Source: an uncultured Bacteroidales bacterium
Lineage (GTDB): Bacteria; Bacteroidota; Bacteroidia; Bacteroidales; F082
Direction of reading: 5' to 3'
Assembly (NCBI GenBank): GCA_937902805.1
Contig: CALEMB010000020.1
Span: 1-14,829, forward strand
DNA: 14,829 nt
The notes under the pieces were generated by a model, which saw nothing but the letters and a program-made list of their open reading frames with translations, was not told the DNA's origin and did not search any database. Below, one piece after another: positions 1 to 6,568 of this stretch; the stretch's first letter is position 1; every line of letters starts with the position of its first letter. Position numbers and translations under genes: made by a program.

Positions 1-13
1 TATACCAAGCCTA

Positions 14-45
14 TAGGTACTCCGAGGTAACTCCGAGGTAACACT
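14..45. repeat. 11-bp tandem repeat, left array (about 3 units)
   Basis: Units of the form GAGGTAACTCC lie at 24-34 and 35-45, the second diverging in its last bases, and a degenerate shortened copy lies at 14-23. The unit resembles the one in the array at 51-94 when that array is read on the opposite strand (about 8 of 11 positions shared), so the two arrays face each other across a short spacer. No coding frame runs through this stretch: all three forward frames meet stops. Confidence 0.75.
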
Positions 46-50
46 GTGAT

Positions 51-94
51 TCCTCTCAGTTTCCTCTCAGTTTCCTCCCGGTTTCCTCCCAGAT
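51..94. repeat. 11-bp tandem repeat, right array (4 units, inverted)
   Basis: Four consecutive 11-bp units begin at 51, 62, 73 and 84. The first two are identical (TCCTCTCAGTT), the third reads TCCTCCCGGTT and the fourth TCCTCCCAGAT. On the minus strand the unit is GAGGAAACTGA, related to the plus-strand unit at 24-45. The stretch 95-132 that follows looks noncoding. The array lies just upstream of a gene fragment that has no start, which may mark an old recombination point. Confidence 0.85.
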
Positions 95-174
95 TCATGT
101 CCCGCGTCAAAAATCATGTAGCTTAATTTTGAACAGTTACTTATAAAAAAAGCGGTGAGGAATGGGTTTGGGAC

Positions 175-573
175 GTGTTTGGCAACCAAACCATCTTGTT
201 TGGACCTGAATTAAAGATACAGCAAAAGACATTGAGATTCTATGTGATTGAAGACATGAACGGATCTGGCAATATCAACCAATTTGAGTTCACACTTGTC
301 TACACCTCAAGACCTATTTATATGGACTTTGAGGAAAAAGAGAATTTGGTTTGCGACCTTTATCCCAACCCCGCCACCGGCCTCGTCACCATCACGGGCA
401 AAGACATCAAGCAAGCTGAAGTGTTCAATACCTTCGGGCAGCGCGTGGCAACAGCACAAGGCGGAGACGAACGGATTACGGTGGACATCAGTGCTCTGCC
501 CGCAGGCGTCTATTTCGTCAACCTCACCGATGCAGAAGGGCGCAAGTGCGTGAAGAAGGTGGTGAAGGAATAA
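175..573 (+). CDS. T9SS C-terminal sorting-domain protein, 5'-truncated remnant
   Basis: The last 70 or so residues form a type-A T9SS sorting domain (Por_Secre_tail, TIGR04183 type). YPNP is at residues 63-66, a segment VFNTFGQRV follows, then LPAGVYFV at 108-115 and a basic end, KCVKKVVKE. Such domains direct proteins through the type IX system to the cell surface or medium. The 60 residues before it are too short to identify a cargo domain. The coordinates use a GTG at 175, the only possible start codon in frame, but the frame is open back to 133 (after a TGA at 130-132) and the translation reads naturally through this extra part. There is no ATG, signal peptide or promoter, and T9SS cargo needs a signal peptide. 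I therefore read it as the 3' remnant of a larger gene, probably not functional. The sorting-domain call is firm; the start is not. Confidence 0.65.
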   Translation: MFGNQTILFGPELKIQQKTLRFYVIEDMNGSGNINQFEFTLVYTSRPIYMDFEEKENLVCDLYPNPATGLVTITGKDIKQAEVFNTFGQRVATAQGGDERITVDISALPAGVYFVNLTDAEGRKCVKKVVKE

Positions 574-591
574 GGCTCTGTCTGCTTACAT

Positions 592-628
592 AAAAAACCA
601 GCGTCCGGAATCCCGAACGCTGGTTTTT
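592..628. terminator. Bidirectional rho-independent terminator
   Basis: A perfect 12-bp stem (593-604 with 617-628) has A-rich and T-rich ends, so it gives a GC-rich core followed by a U run on both strands. It lies 19 bp after the stop of the T9SS remnant and 17 bp beyond the stop of the DUF2723 gene, between two convergent genes, and can serve both. Confidence 0.9.
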
Positions 629-645
629 CGTTTCAAGGTGTGGTA

Positions 646-3600
646 TCAATCCATGTAATACCGGGCCAGCAAGTCAGTCAGCTTGTCGTTGACCAAGGCT
701 TCCATCTCGACACGATTGTGCTTTGAGGCTACCTTTTGGAAATGATGGAGCAGGCTGATGCCTTCCTCCATTTCCTCTTCAAAGTAGTCCCTAAAGCGTG
801 GCTTCATGTTGCCGTAGTATTCCACTTTAGCGCAATAGTTGTCGACCAACTTCATCATGTAGTCGTCGCCCTTCACGGTGTCGCCACAGAAATAATACAG
901 CTCGGGGAACTGATGCGTGCGGATTTCAGCAGGGAACTTCTCGTTGGGGAAGAACTCTTGGAACTTGTCCAATACAATGACGGCGGAGTCGTACTGCCCA
1001 TGGTTAACCAAAGCCTGTGCCAAACGCGAGTAGGCCAGCTGGGCATACTGCATCTCACGCACACTCTCACGGTCGGGCACCACGTCGTCCTGGTTCAAAC
1101 TTCCCCAGTTGACGATGCCCTCGTCAGCTTTGTTGACCAAAACGTCATAGGCACCGTCACGATACACACCACCGTAGCCCTTATAGTAGTCTTCGGCCTC
1201 GACGGGAATGAAACGGTAGGCCAGACCCTCCATGTGCAGATACTTGGAGATGCCAAGCACCTTCGACATGTCGCTGAACGAGGTGAAGTACACCGGACGC
1301 TCCCAATTGTTAGTGGCCATGAAGTCAAGCAGCATGACGGCGCTCTTGTAGAGATAATTGTCGGTGATTTCCCATGTGATTTCGTCGACAATGCGGTCTT
1401 GCATGCTCTCGGGCACGATACCGTTGCGGATGCAGGCTTCCTTGTCGACGGTGAGTTTTACGCTGCGGCACGGAACATAGTTATAGGTGTTGTTCCCATA
1501 ACGTTTCACCGCCTTGGGGTTGTGGAGGAAGTCGATGACCTGCTTCAGCTCGACTTGTTTGCCCTTGAAGTACTCTTCCTCTTCAACAGGCACATTCTCG
1601 TTGATGCCGTGGTCGTATTCCTTCTGTGTCAGCGTGAGCGGGAGCTTCTCGGATTCATACACCTTGCGGCCCATTTGGTGAACATACCAATAACCGCTCG
1701 ACAGCATGTAGTTACACACGCGCACGTCCGTACGGAAGCCCTCAACCTCTTGTACGTACCACAAGGGGAAGGTGTCGTTATCGCCACGGGTGAAGATGAC
1801 GGCATTAGGCGGCAATTGCGCAAGGTAGTTCCTCGCCCAATCACGAGCCGAAGTCTTACCTGAGCGGTTATGCTCTTCCCAACCATTGGAGGCCAGCACG
1901 CAAGGCACAGCCATGAAGCAAATCAGGCCGAGGGCCACAGCGGTGACAACGCTCTGTTTCTTGACCAGCTTATTGACACAGTCAATGAGACCAATAACGC
2001 CGAAGCCAATCCAAATGGCAAAGGCATAGAACGAGCCAGCATAGCTGTAGTCGCGCTCACGGGGCTGGTTAGGCGTTTGGTTCAGATAGATAACAATAGC
2101 CAGACCCGTCAGGAAGAAGAGCAGGAAGATAATCCAGCTCTGCTTCAGGTCGTTCTTCAGCAGCCAGAACAGGCCTATCAAGCCCAGAATGAGGGGCAAG
2201 AAATAATAGGTCGTACGACCTGGATTCTTCATGCAAGCAGGGATATTGTCCTGGTCACCGAGGCGGGCATTGTCGATGAAGCTGATGCCGCTGAGCCAGT
2301 TGCCGTGGTCCAGCTCGCCTTGGCTCTCGATGTCGTTCTGACGGCCCACGAAGTTCCACATGAAATAACGCCAATACATCCAGTTGCACTGGTATTTGAT
2401 GAAAAACTTCATGTTTTGCGCGAAGGTGGGCTTGTTGATGGTCAACAACTCACCTTTATAGTTCCTCACGCGCACGGGCGTGCCTGTGATGGCACCGTTC
2501 TCGTTCTTGCGATAATTGTCATACGTATCCGTATGGACGCCTCTCTGCGTACTCCACATTCGGGGGAAGATGGTCTTCATTTCGTCGGGATAGCCAGGCA
2601 GGCTGCGCTTGCTGTCGTCGGTCATCACATAGCGACCTTTCTCCTTATCCTTCACATAGATAGGCGTGCCGTCAACGAAATCGGAGAGCGGTGCATTGTA
2701 GTAAGGACCATACAGCAGCGGCCAGCTACCATACTGGTCACGGTTGATGTACGATAGCATCGACAGGGCTTCCTTGGGCTCGTTCTCGTTGATGGGCGTG
2801 TTGGTGTTGGCACGGATAATCAGCATGAAGAACGATGAATAGCCGATGAGGATGAACATGAGGGAGAGAATGGCAGTGTTCCAAATCACCTTGCCGTGCT
2901 TGTTGGTGTACCACAAACCCCAGATGATGAGACCGATGACAATGGCAAAGAACACGATGGAACCGAGGTTGAACGGTGCGCCAAGCGAATTCACGAAGAA
3001 CAGCTCCGTTTTGCCCGCCAAGTTGATGACCTGAGGCACAAGGAACATGTTGAGGAACCAGAGCAGCACCAGCGAGACCACACCTGCCAACAAGAAGCCC
3101 TTAAACGAAGTCTTCTTCCATTTCTTGAAGTAAACCACATACACGATGGCGGGGACGCACAGCAAGTTGAGCAAGTGGACACCGATGGACAGACCCACAA
3201 GGAAGGCGATGAAGACAAACCAGCGGTTACTCTTCGGGTCGTCGGCCACCTCTTCCCACTTCAAAATAGCCCAGAAGGTGACGGCAGTAAAGAATGATGA
3301 CATGGCGTAGACCTCTCCTTCGACGGCGTTGAACCAGAACGACTCGGTGAAGGTGTAAGCCACTGCGCCAACGAAGCCAGCCAGCAGCACGCCTATCTTA
3401 TTGGCCCAAGGCGACTCCTCCCCTTCTTTCATCCAAACCTTTTTGGCCATCATGGTAATGGTCCAGAAAAGGAAGACGATGGTGAGACCGCTACAGATGG
3501 CCGACATCACGTTGACCATCATGGCCACCTTGGTGACATCGCCACCCGCAAAGAGGGTGAAGAAACGTCCAATCATCTGGAACAAAGGTGCCCCGGGCGG

Positions 3601-3747
3601 GTGCCCCACTTGAAGTTTGTAAGCCGTTGAAATGTACTCACCGCAATCCCACCAGCTCACGGTAGGCTCCAGCGTGAGAAAATACACGACGGTGGCTATA
3701 ATGCCTGCCAGCCATCCTGTAATGTTGTTTAACCTTTTGAAAGTCAT
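646..3747 (-). CDS. DUF2723 multi-pass membrane protein, putative GT-C (O-mannosyltransferase-like) glycosyltransferase
   Basis: A 1033-aa inner-membrane protein of the DUF2723 family (PF11028), about the usual length for Bacteroidota members. Near the N-terminus a first hydrophobic segment (about 12-26) is followed by the family signature: D34 and E37 in a WWDCGEY motif, then GHPPGAPL at 48-55. An acidic pair in the first external loop is typical of GT-C enzymes. Many hydrophobic segments follow to about residue 640, with the conserved RERDYSYAGSFYAF near 563. A soluble C-terminal part holds the conserved TRGDNDTFPLWYV near 652. The human family member TMEM260 is a protein O-mannosyltransferase, so a lipid-sugar-dependent glycosyltransferase role facing the periplasm is a reasonable inference; donor and acceptor are unknown. 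The gene is the last of the minus-strand set, 54 bp after the DUF799 gene, with no convincing -7 box of its own, so it is probably co-transcribed. Family assignment is strong; activity is inferred. Confidence 0.9.
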   Translation of the reverse strand: MTFKRLNNITGWLAGIIATVVYFLTLEPTVSWWDCGEYISTAYKLQVGHPPGAPLFQMIGRFFTLFAGGDVTKVAMMVNVMSAICSGLTIVFLFWTITMMAKKVWMKEGEESPWANKIGVLLAGFVGAVAYTFTESFWFNAVEGEVYAMSSFFTAVTFWAILKWEEVADDPKSNRWFVFIAFLVGLSIGVHLLNLLCVPAIVYVVYFKKWKKTSFKGFLLAGVVSLVLLWFLNMFLVPQVINLAGKTELFFVNSLGAPFNLGSIVFFAIVIGLIIWGLWYTNKHGKVIWNTAILSLMFILIGYSSFFMLIIRANTNTPINENEPKEALSMLSYINRDQYGSWPLLYGPYYNAPLSDFVDGTPIYVKDKEKGRYVMTDDSKRSLPGYPDEMKTIFPRMWSTQRGVHTDTYDNYRKNENGAITGTPVRVRNYKGELLTINKPTFAQNMKFFIKYQCNWMYWRYFMWNFVGRQNDIESQGELDHGNWLSGISFIDNARLGDQDNIPACMKNPGRTTYYFLPLILGLIGLFWLLKNDLKQSWIIFLLFFLTGLAIVIYLNQTPNQPRERDYSYAGSFYAFAIWIGFGVIGLIDCVNKLVKKQSVVTAVALGLICFMAVPCVLASNGWEEHNRSGKTSARDWARNYLAQLPPNAVIFTRGDNDTFPLWYVQEVEGFRTDVRVCNYMLSSGYWYVHQMGRKVYESEKLPLTLTQKEYDHGINENVPVEEEEYFKGKQVELKQVIDFLHNPKAVKRYGNNTYNYVPCRSVKLTVDKEACIRNGIVPESMQDRIVDEITWEITDNYLYKSAVMLLDFMATNNWERPVYFTSFSDMSKVLGISKYLHMEGLAYRFIPVEAEDYYKGYGGVYRDGAYDVLVNKADEGIVNWGSLNQDDVVPDRESVREMQYAQLAYSRLAQALVNHGQYDSAVIVLDKFQEFFPNEKFPAEIRTHQFPELYYFCGDTVKGDDYMMKLVDNYCAKVEYYGNMKPRFRDYFEEEMEEGISLLHHFQKVASKHNRVEMEALVNDKLTDLLARYYMD

Positions 3748-3801
3748 AATGATATAAAAGTGTTTTGTTTATTGTCGAATCGTTTTCTGCTTTTGGCAAA
3801 A

Positions 3802-4485
3802 TCATTTTTTGATACTGGTCTTGATGTTCTTCTCTCTTGCAGGCGTCTCTTGGTCTTGCAGGTACTCGGTCCTGTATTTGCCTTGGGGCATATCCTCGAA
3901 GATGAACCGGTTGCACATTCTCGCGGCCACAATGTGGTCGGTCAAGGCTGTGTTGATAGCCGAAACTGCAACGTTGGCCAACGCTCCAATAAGGCCTCCA
4001 CCATAATTGTTGTCGTCACTCAGGTTGAGGTAAAGGTCGCAGGTGCGGTCAAACAGCACTTCGTTGGTGCGCGTCGACTTCACAATGAACTTCAGTTTAG
4101 TCTGTATGCCAAAACCTACCTTCTTCCACTCGTCGATGACGGAGAAGATGACGGCGTCGGCACCAAACACCCTGCCGAACATGCTCACGCTCTGGTCGAA
4201 AAAGTTCTCGGCATCGTAGGCACTCTCTGCTTTGAAGATTTCCATAGCCAAATGGGGCGAAATCACGTAATAGCCTGCTTCGGCCAAAGGCTGGCTTATC
4301 GAAGTGTAAAGCAATTCCTTGGCTTCCACTTTATTGGAGTTGTTGATGGGCGGCATGACTAACAAGGTCACGGGCTTCTCTTCGTACATCTTGGGATACA
4401 GTTCGCCTCGTGTGTGTTTCATTGTGTTGCACGATGCAAGGCACAACGAGCAGGCCGCAATCAGTATGATGAATATCTTTTTCAT
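3802..4485 (-). CDS. DUF799 (GNA1162-type) outer-membrane lipoprotein
   Basis: A 227-aa lipoprotein with a short signal peptide and lipobox LASC (Cys19). Two family hallmarks are seen: the first strand VTLLVMPPINNSNKV (39-53) and the segment PLAEAGYYVISP (about 70-81), followed by GADAVIFSVIDEW. These match the DUF799 family (PF05643), whose known member is the meningococcal lipoprotein GNA1162. The middle contains a glycine- and alanine-rich amphipathic stretch, GGGLIGALANVAVSAINTAL. No acidic surface-export signal follows the lipidated Cys, so it probably faces the periplasm. It starts 3 bp after the DUF4810 stop. DUF799, DUF4810 and CsgG-like genes are often neighbours, which supports all three calls. 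The molecular role of the family is not settled; assembly or export of envelope components is the usual guess. Confidence 0.9.
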   Translation of the reverse strand: MKKIFIILIAACSLCLASCNTMKHTRGELYPKMYEEKPVTLLVMPPINNSNKVEAKELLYTSISQPLAEAGYYVISPHLAMEIFKAESAYDAENFFDQSVSMFGRVFGADAVIFSVIDEWKKVGFGIQTKLKFIVKSTRTNEVLFDRTCDLYLNLSDDNNYGGGLIGALANVAVSAINTALTDHIVAARMCNRFIFEDMPQGKYRTEYLQDQETPAREKNIKTSIKK

Positions 4486-4488
4486 GGC

Positions 4489-4944
4489 TTATTGTTGGCT
4501 GAATTTTTTTACAAGAGGTGTGATGAAAACTGCCGATTCTGGATAGAGTTCCATTTCCATTTGGAACATTTCCAGTCCTCTTTCCCTGAACAAGGCACCG
4601 TAGTCGCTCAAGTCGCCGAAGGTTTCCTTTTGCTTTTTTGTGGCATGGTTGAGGAAAATCTCTGGCGTATCGGGACTGAGCAACAGGTAGCCATACTCAG
4701 CGCAAATGCCGGGCGGGACCACCTTTCTCGCTCCGCCAGGGTGCTTCACCATGTAGGCGTATTGACACAACAATGCGCATACGCTTGAAGGGCTTTGTGT
4801 GTGATAATAATCATACATAAGCACTTCATAATCATACGCTTTCTCCGTGCTTTTGTAATCTCCCCAATTGTACAGCATTGCTTTTGATGGGCCGCACGAA
4901 CTGAACAGGAAGGCTAAAAAGGCAAGGACAATCAATTTCTTCAT
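4489..4944 (-). CDS. DUF4810 lipoprotein
   Basis: A 151-aa lipoprotein with lipobox FSSC (Cys17). The mature part opens with LYNWGDYKS, contains the core VVPPGICAEYGYLLL, and ends with a helix-rich segment around YPESAVFITPLV. This pattern (LY-WG-Y, then PPG-AEYG-L, then E-x-x-YPES) is the signature of DUF4810 (PF16068). Members normally sit beside a CsgG-like gene and a DUF799 gene, as here. The start codon overlaps the stop of the upstream small lipoprotein gene by 4 bp (ATGA), indicating translational coupling. The protein is probably held in the outer membrane facing the periplasm. The catalytic or structural function is unknown; the strict co-occurrence suggests a complex with its neighbours. 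Confidence 0.9.
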   Translation of the reverse strand: MKKLIVLAFLAFLFSSCGPSKAMLYNWGDYKSTEKAYDYEVLMYDYYHTQSPSSVCALLCQYAYMVKHPGGARKVVPPGICAEYGYLLLSPDTPEIFLNHATKKQKETFGDLSDYGALFRERGLEMFQMEMELYPESAVFITPLVKKFSQQ

Positions 4945-5288
4945 AACTCAATGATTTTGGTCTCGCCGGTCGAGAGCATCACTTCCTTGGAATAGACGGT
5001 TTCCCCTTGGCGTTTCACCTCCACTTTGTGACGGCCTGGCATACTCACGATGGACTGCTTGGCGGTCTGCTTGATGTTGCGGCGGGTTTTGTGGGCGATG
5101 TCTTTCACGGTTTTGGTTGCATACTGCTGACCATCAATGGTGACATCGATGTCGTAGGCGCTTGCAGCCGAAAAACATACGGCGGCCTTGTCTTCAATGC
5201 CTGAAGTGACTGTGTAGTTACCTACACCACATGAGTTGAACAATGTGGCAACAAAGAAGCAAAGAGTAGCAATGATGATTTTTTTCAT
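4941..5288 (-). CDS. Small lipoprotein with PEGA-like beta domain
   Basis: A 115-aa protein with a signal peptide and lipobox FNSC (Cys20). The mature part is mostly predicted beta strand: YDIDVTIDGQQY (about 44-55), a basic stretch around KTRRNIKQTAKQS, then VSMPGRHKVEVKRQGETVYSKEV and a closing TGETKIIEL. The order 'strand, D-G, then PGxHxVxV' resembles PEGA-type carbohydrate- or surface-binding beta domains, but this is pattern matching only and I recognise no named family. The gene is embedded between the CsgG-like gene (3 bp gap) and the DUF4810 gene (4 bp overlap), so it is certainly part of the same translation unit. It is not part of the three-gene set as I know it from Neisseria. It could be a lineage-specific subunit or chaperone of the complex. 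Confidence 0.8.
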   Translation of the reverse strand: MKKIIIATLCFFVATLFNSCGVGNYTVTSGIEDKAAVCFSAASAYDIDVTIDGQQYATKTVKDIAHKTRRNIKQTAKQSIVSMPGRHKVEVKRQGETVYSKEVMLSTGETKIIEL

Positions 5289-5291
5289 AGC

Positions 5292-6170
5292 TTATTCCTC
5301 CATAAGATAATAAAGTTCAAGGTGGTCAGTGTCGATGGCTTCGCCTTGGTAGGTGGCAAACGAAATCTCGGTTTCAGGGGTGTCTCCGTAGTTGGAGTTC
5401 ACCGTGATTTGGCCCATCCTCTTGCCGGGAAGTTCAACGTTGGCACCCGTTTGCGGGTTGTTCACCAACTTACCTTTTTTATAAAGACCAAACTTGCTGC
5501 CGGGGATGATGCCTTGCGTCGCGCCGCCCGAAATGACATAGTTGTCGTCGTCCACGGTCAGCACATAGCCGCGCCACGGCTTGTCCATGCACTTGTTGAT
5601 GATGTTTTCCACCAGTTGGGTGAGGGCTGCCGAAATGGCCTTGTCGCTCAATGTGGCATCGAAACCGGCAGTGCCGCCAATGCCCAAAGTGGTCTTCGAG
5701 GAGGTTTCGGCTTGGCCTTTGGCTTCGTCGGAATAGATGATGAGGCCCGTAGCGGCATCCACGAGGCGCACGCTCACCGCAGCCTCAACGGTTTGGGTCT
5801 TAGTAGAGCTGAAGATGCGTTCGTCGCCTTCAGTCTTGCGCCCGAATTGCGTGATGGAGCCAAGGATGATGTAGTCGGCCCCGATTTTCTTCATTTCCGG
5901 GCCTGACTCCTTCACGAGCACGTCCAAGTCGTCGCGCTCAAGTAGGATGAACTTGCCGCTGGCGGCCAGTTTCGACGAAAGAATGTCCATGGCTTGCTTG
6001 CGCATAGGGTCGTTCTCGCGGTCGTAGAAGATGCCTTTGCCGTATTGGGTTTCGTTGGAGAATCGGCCAATGGCCACCTTGCGTTTCAGCTTTTTGCCCT
6101 CTTGGGCGCTCGCGGTGGTGCCCAAAATGGCCAACAGCACGAGAACTGCAATTAATCTGATGTTTTTCAT
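5292..6170 (-). CDS. CsgG/HfaB-family protein with type-I signal peptide
   Basis: A 292-aa secreted protein. Residues 1-22 form a signal peptide ending TTASA-QE, with no cysteine, whereas CsgG-family secretion pores are usually lipoproteins. The CsgG domain (about 28-195) shows the first strand RKVAIGRFSNET, a helix MRKQAMDILSSKLAASGKF, then LLERDDLDVLVKESG, GADYIILGSITQFG and the strand VEAAVSVRLVDAATGLIIYSDEA. A glycine-rich segment TTLGIGGTAGFDAT lies where the membrane-spanning hairpin of CsgG would be. Residues 200-292 form a beta domain with the pattern GxVxxVxxDNYVISGGATQGIIPGSKFGLYK, like the C-terminal domain of FlgT and many CsgG-like proteins. CsgG of the curli system forms an oligomeric outer-membrane channel; whether this one makes a pore is unknown. 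It is the first gene of the minus-strand operon, with a -7 box 54 bp upstream. Confidence 0.88.
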   Translation of the reverse strand: MKNIRLIAVLVLLAILGTTASAQEGKKLKRKVAIGRFSNETQYGKGIFYDRENDPMRKQAMDILSSKLAASGKFILLERDDLDVLVKESGPEMKKIGADYIILGSITQFGRKTEGDERIFSSTKTQTVEAAVSVRLVDAATGLIIYSDEAKGQAETSSKTTLGIGGTAGFDATLSDKAISAALTQLVENIINKCMDKPWRGYVLTVDDDNYVISGGATQGIIPGSKFGLYKKGKLVNNPQTGANVELPGKRMGQITVNSNYGDTPETEISFATYQGEAIDTDHLELYYLMEE

Positions 6171-6223
6171 CTGTTATTGAATAATTTGATTATGATTTTT
6201 GTCCGATGTTTTGTTCAAATTTG

Positions 6224-6231
6224 CAAAGATA
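6224..6231 (-). promoter_or_regulatory. Bacteroidota -7 promoter box for the CsgG-like operon
   Basis: On the minus strand the sequence TATCTTTG fits the Bacteroidota -7 consensus TAnnTTTG. It would start transcription near 6217, giving an untranslated leader of about 45 nt before the ATG at 6170. A TTTTG further upstream is the nearest -33 candidate, but the spacing of about 24 bp is longer than the usual 19-21. Confidence 0.6.
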
Positions 6232-6334
6232 GCCTTTTTTGCGTTACGCAGCCCTCAAAATTGCGCAAAACCTGCTGAAAAATCTGTCTGAAATCGGAAA
6301 ATGGAAATTTTTCAAAAAAAATCGAAAAAAAATG

Positions 6335-6365
6335 CTTGCGCTTAACAAAATTAGTTGTACTTTTG
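6335..6365 (+). promoter_or_regulatory. Bacteroidota promoter of tRNA-Gln (and perhaps rimP-nusA-infB)
   Basis: A -7 box TACTTTTG at 6358-6365 matches TAnnTTTG exactly. A -33 element CTTG lies at 6335-6338 with 19 bp between, which is the normal spacing. Transcription would begin around 6371, about 18 nt before the mature tRNA. I found no other good plus-strand promoter before rimP. Confidence 0.75.
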
Positions 6366-6371
6366 CAGCCG

Positions 6372-6387
6372 CATTCGGAAACGAATG
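6372..6387 (+). other. GAAA-tetraloop hairpin in tRNA leader
   Basis: CATTCG and CGAATG form a perfect 6-bp stem closed by a GAAA loop of the GNRA class. The hairpin begins at about the predicted transcription start and ends one base before the tRNA 5' end, so it would form almost the whole leader removed by RNase P. Confidence 0.65.
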
Positions 6388-6388
6388 A

Positions 6389-6459
6389 TGTCGAGTGGTG
6401 TAATGGCAGCACTGCAGATTTTGGTTCTGCCTGTCAAGGTTCGAATCCTTGCTCGACAA
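6389..6459 (+). tRNA. tRNA-Gln (anticodon TTG)
   Basis: A full 71-nt cloverleaf folds without mismatch apart from one G-T pair in the D stem. The acceptor stem is TGTCGAG (6389-6395) with CTCGACA (6452-6458) and discriminator A at 6459. The D arm is 6398-6412. The anticodon stem is 6414-6418 with 6426-6430 and the loop TTTTGGT places TTG at 6421-6423, reading CAA. The T arm is 6435-6451 with loop TTCGAAT. CCA is not encoded. It lies upstream of rimP, in the same direction, reminiscent of the tRNA (metY) at the head of the E. coli nusA operon. Confidence 0.96.
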
Positions 6460-6472
6460 CTTAAGGTGGAAG

Positions 6473-6506
6473 AAAAGACCTGCTACTTTGAGTAACAGGT
6501 CTTTTT
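6473..6506 (+). terminator. Terminator-like hairpin after tRNA-Gln
   Basis: A 10-bp stem, AAAAGACCTG (6473-6482) with CAGGTCTTTT (6496-6505), has a further 4-bp inner stem (TACT/AGTA) around a TTG loop and ends in a T run. It would end the tRNA transcript 13 nt after the gene. Since no separate rimP promoter is evident, it may be a leaky terminator or attenuator that sets how much transcription enters rimP-nusA-infB. Confidence 0.8.
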
Positions 6507-6521
6507 GTTGTAAGAAGCAAA

Positions 6522-6546
6522 GGTCCCTGAGCCTGTCGAAGGGCCG
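6522..6546 (+). repeat. Hairpin-forming intergenic repeat, copy 1
   Basis: A 25-bp segment identical to 7033-7057. Its ends (GGTCCCT and AGGGCC) pair as a short stem with a bulged T around the core GAGCCTGTCGA. It sits in the untranslated region 22 bp before the rimP start. The core resembles a short palindromic motif I recall as abundant between genes in many bacteria, but I cannot count copies here beyond two. Confidence 0.85.
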
Positions 6547-6568
6547 ACTTAAAATATTGAAGATTAAA

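Noticed and set aside
14..94. CRISPR array
   Set aside because: Units are only 11 bp, follow each other without spacers and include an inverted half; no cas genes are present.
736..2757. Long plus-strand open frames opposite the DUF2723 gene
   Set aside because: They lie fully antisense to a gene with clear family motifs, have no recognisable motif, and are typical mirror frames of a codon-biased gene.
3748..3801. Own promoter for the DUF2723 gene
   Set aside because: The 54-bp gap has no TAnnTTTG match on the minus strand; an operon with the upstream lipoprotein genes is the simpler reading.
6481..6490. Separate rimP promoter with -7 box TACTTTG
   Set aside because: It is one base short of TAnnTTTG, lies in the terminator loop, and no -33 element is at the right distance.
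6449..6568. Upstream extension of RimP by 40 residues
   Set aside because: It would start inside tRNA-Gln and run through the terminator and the hairpin repeat; the ATG at 6569 gives the normal family length.
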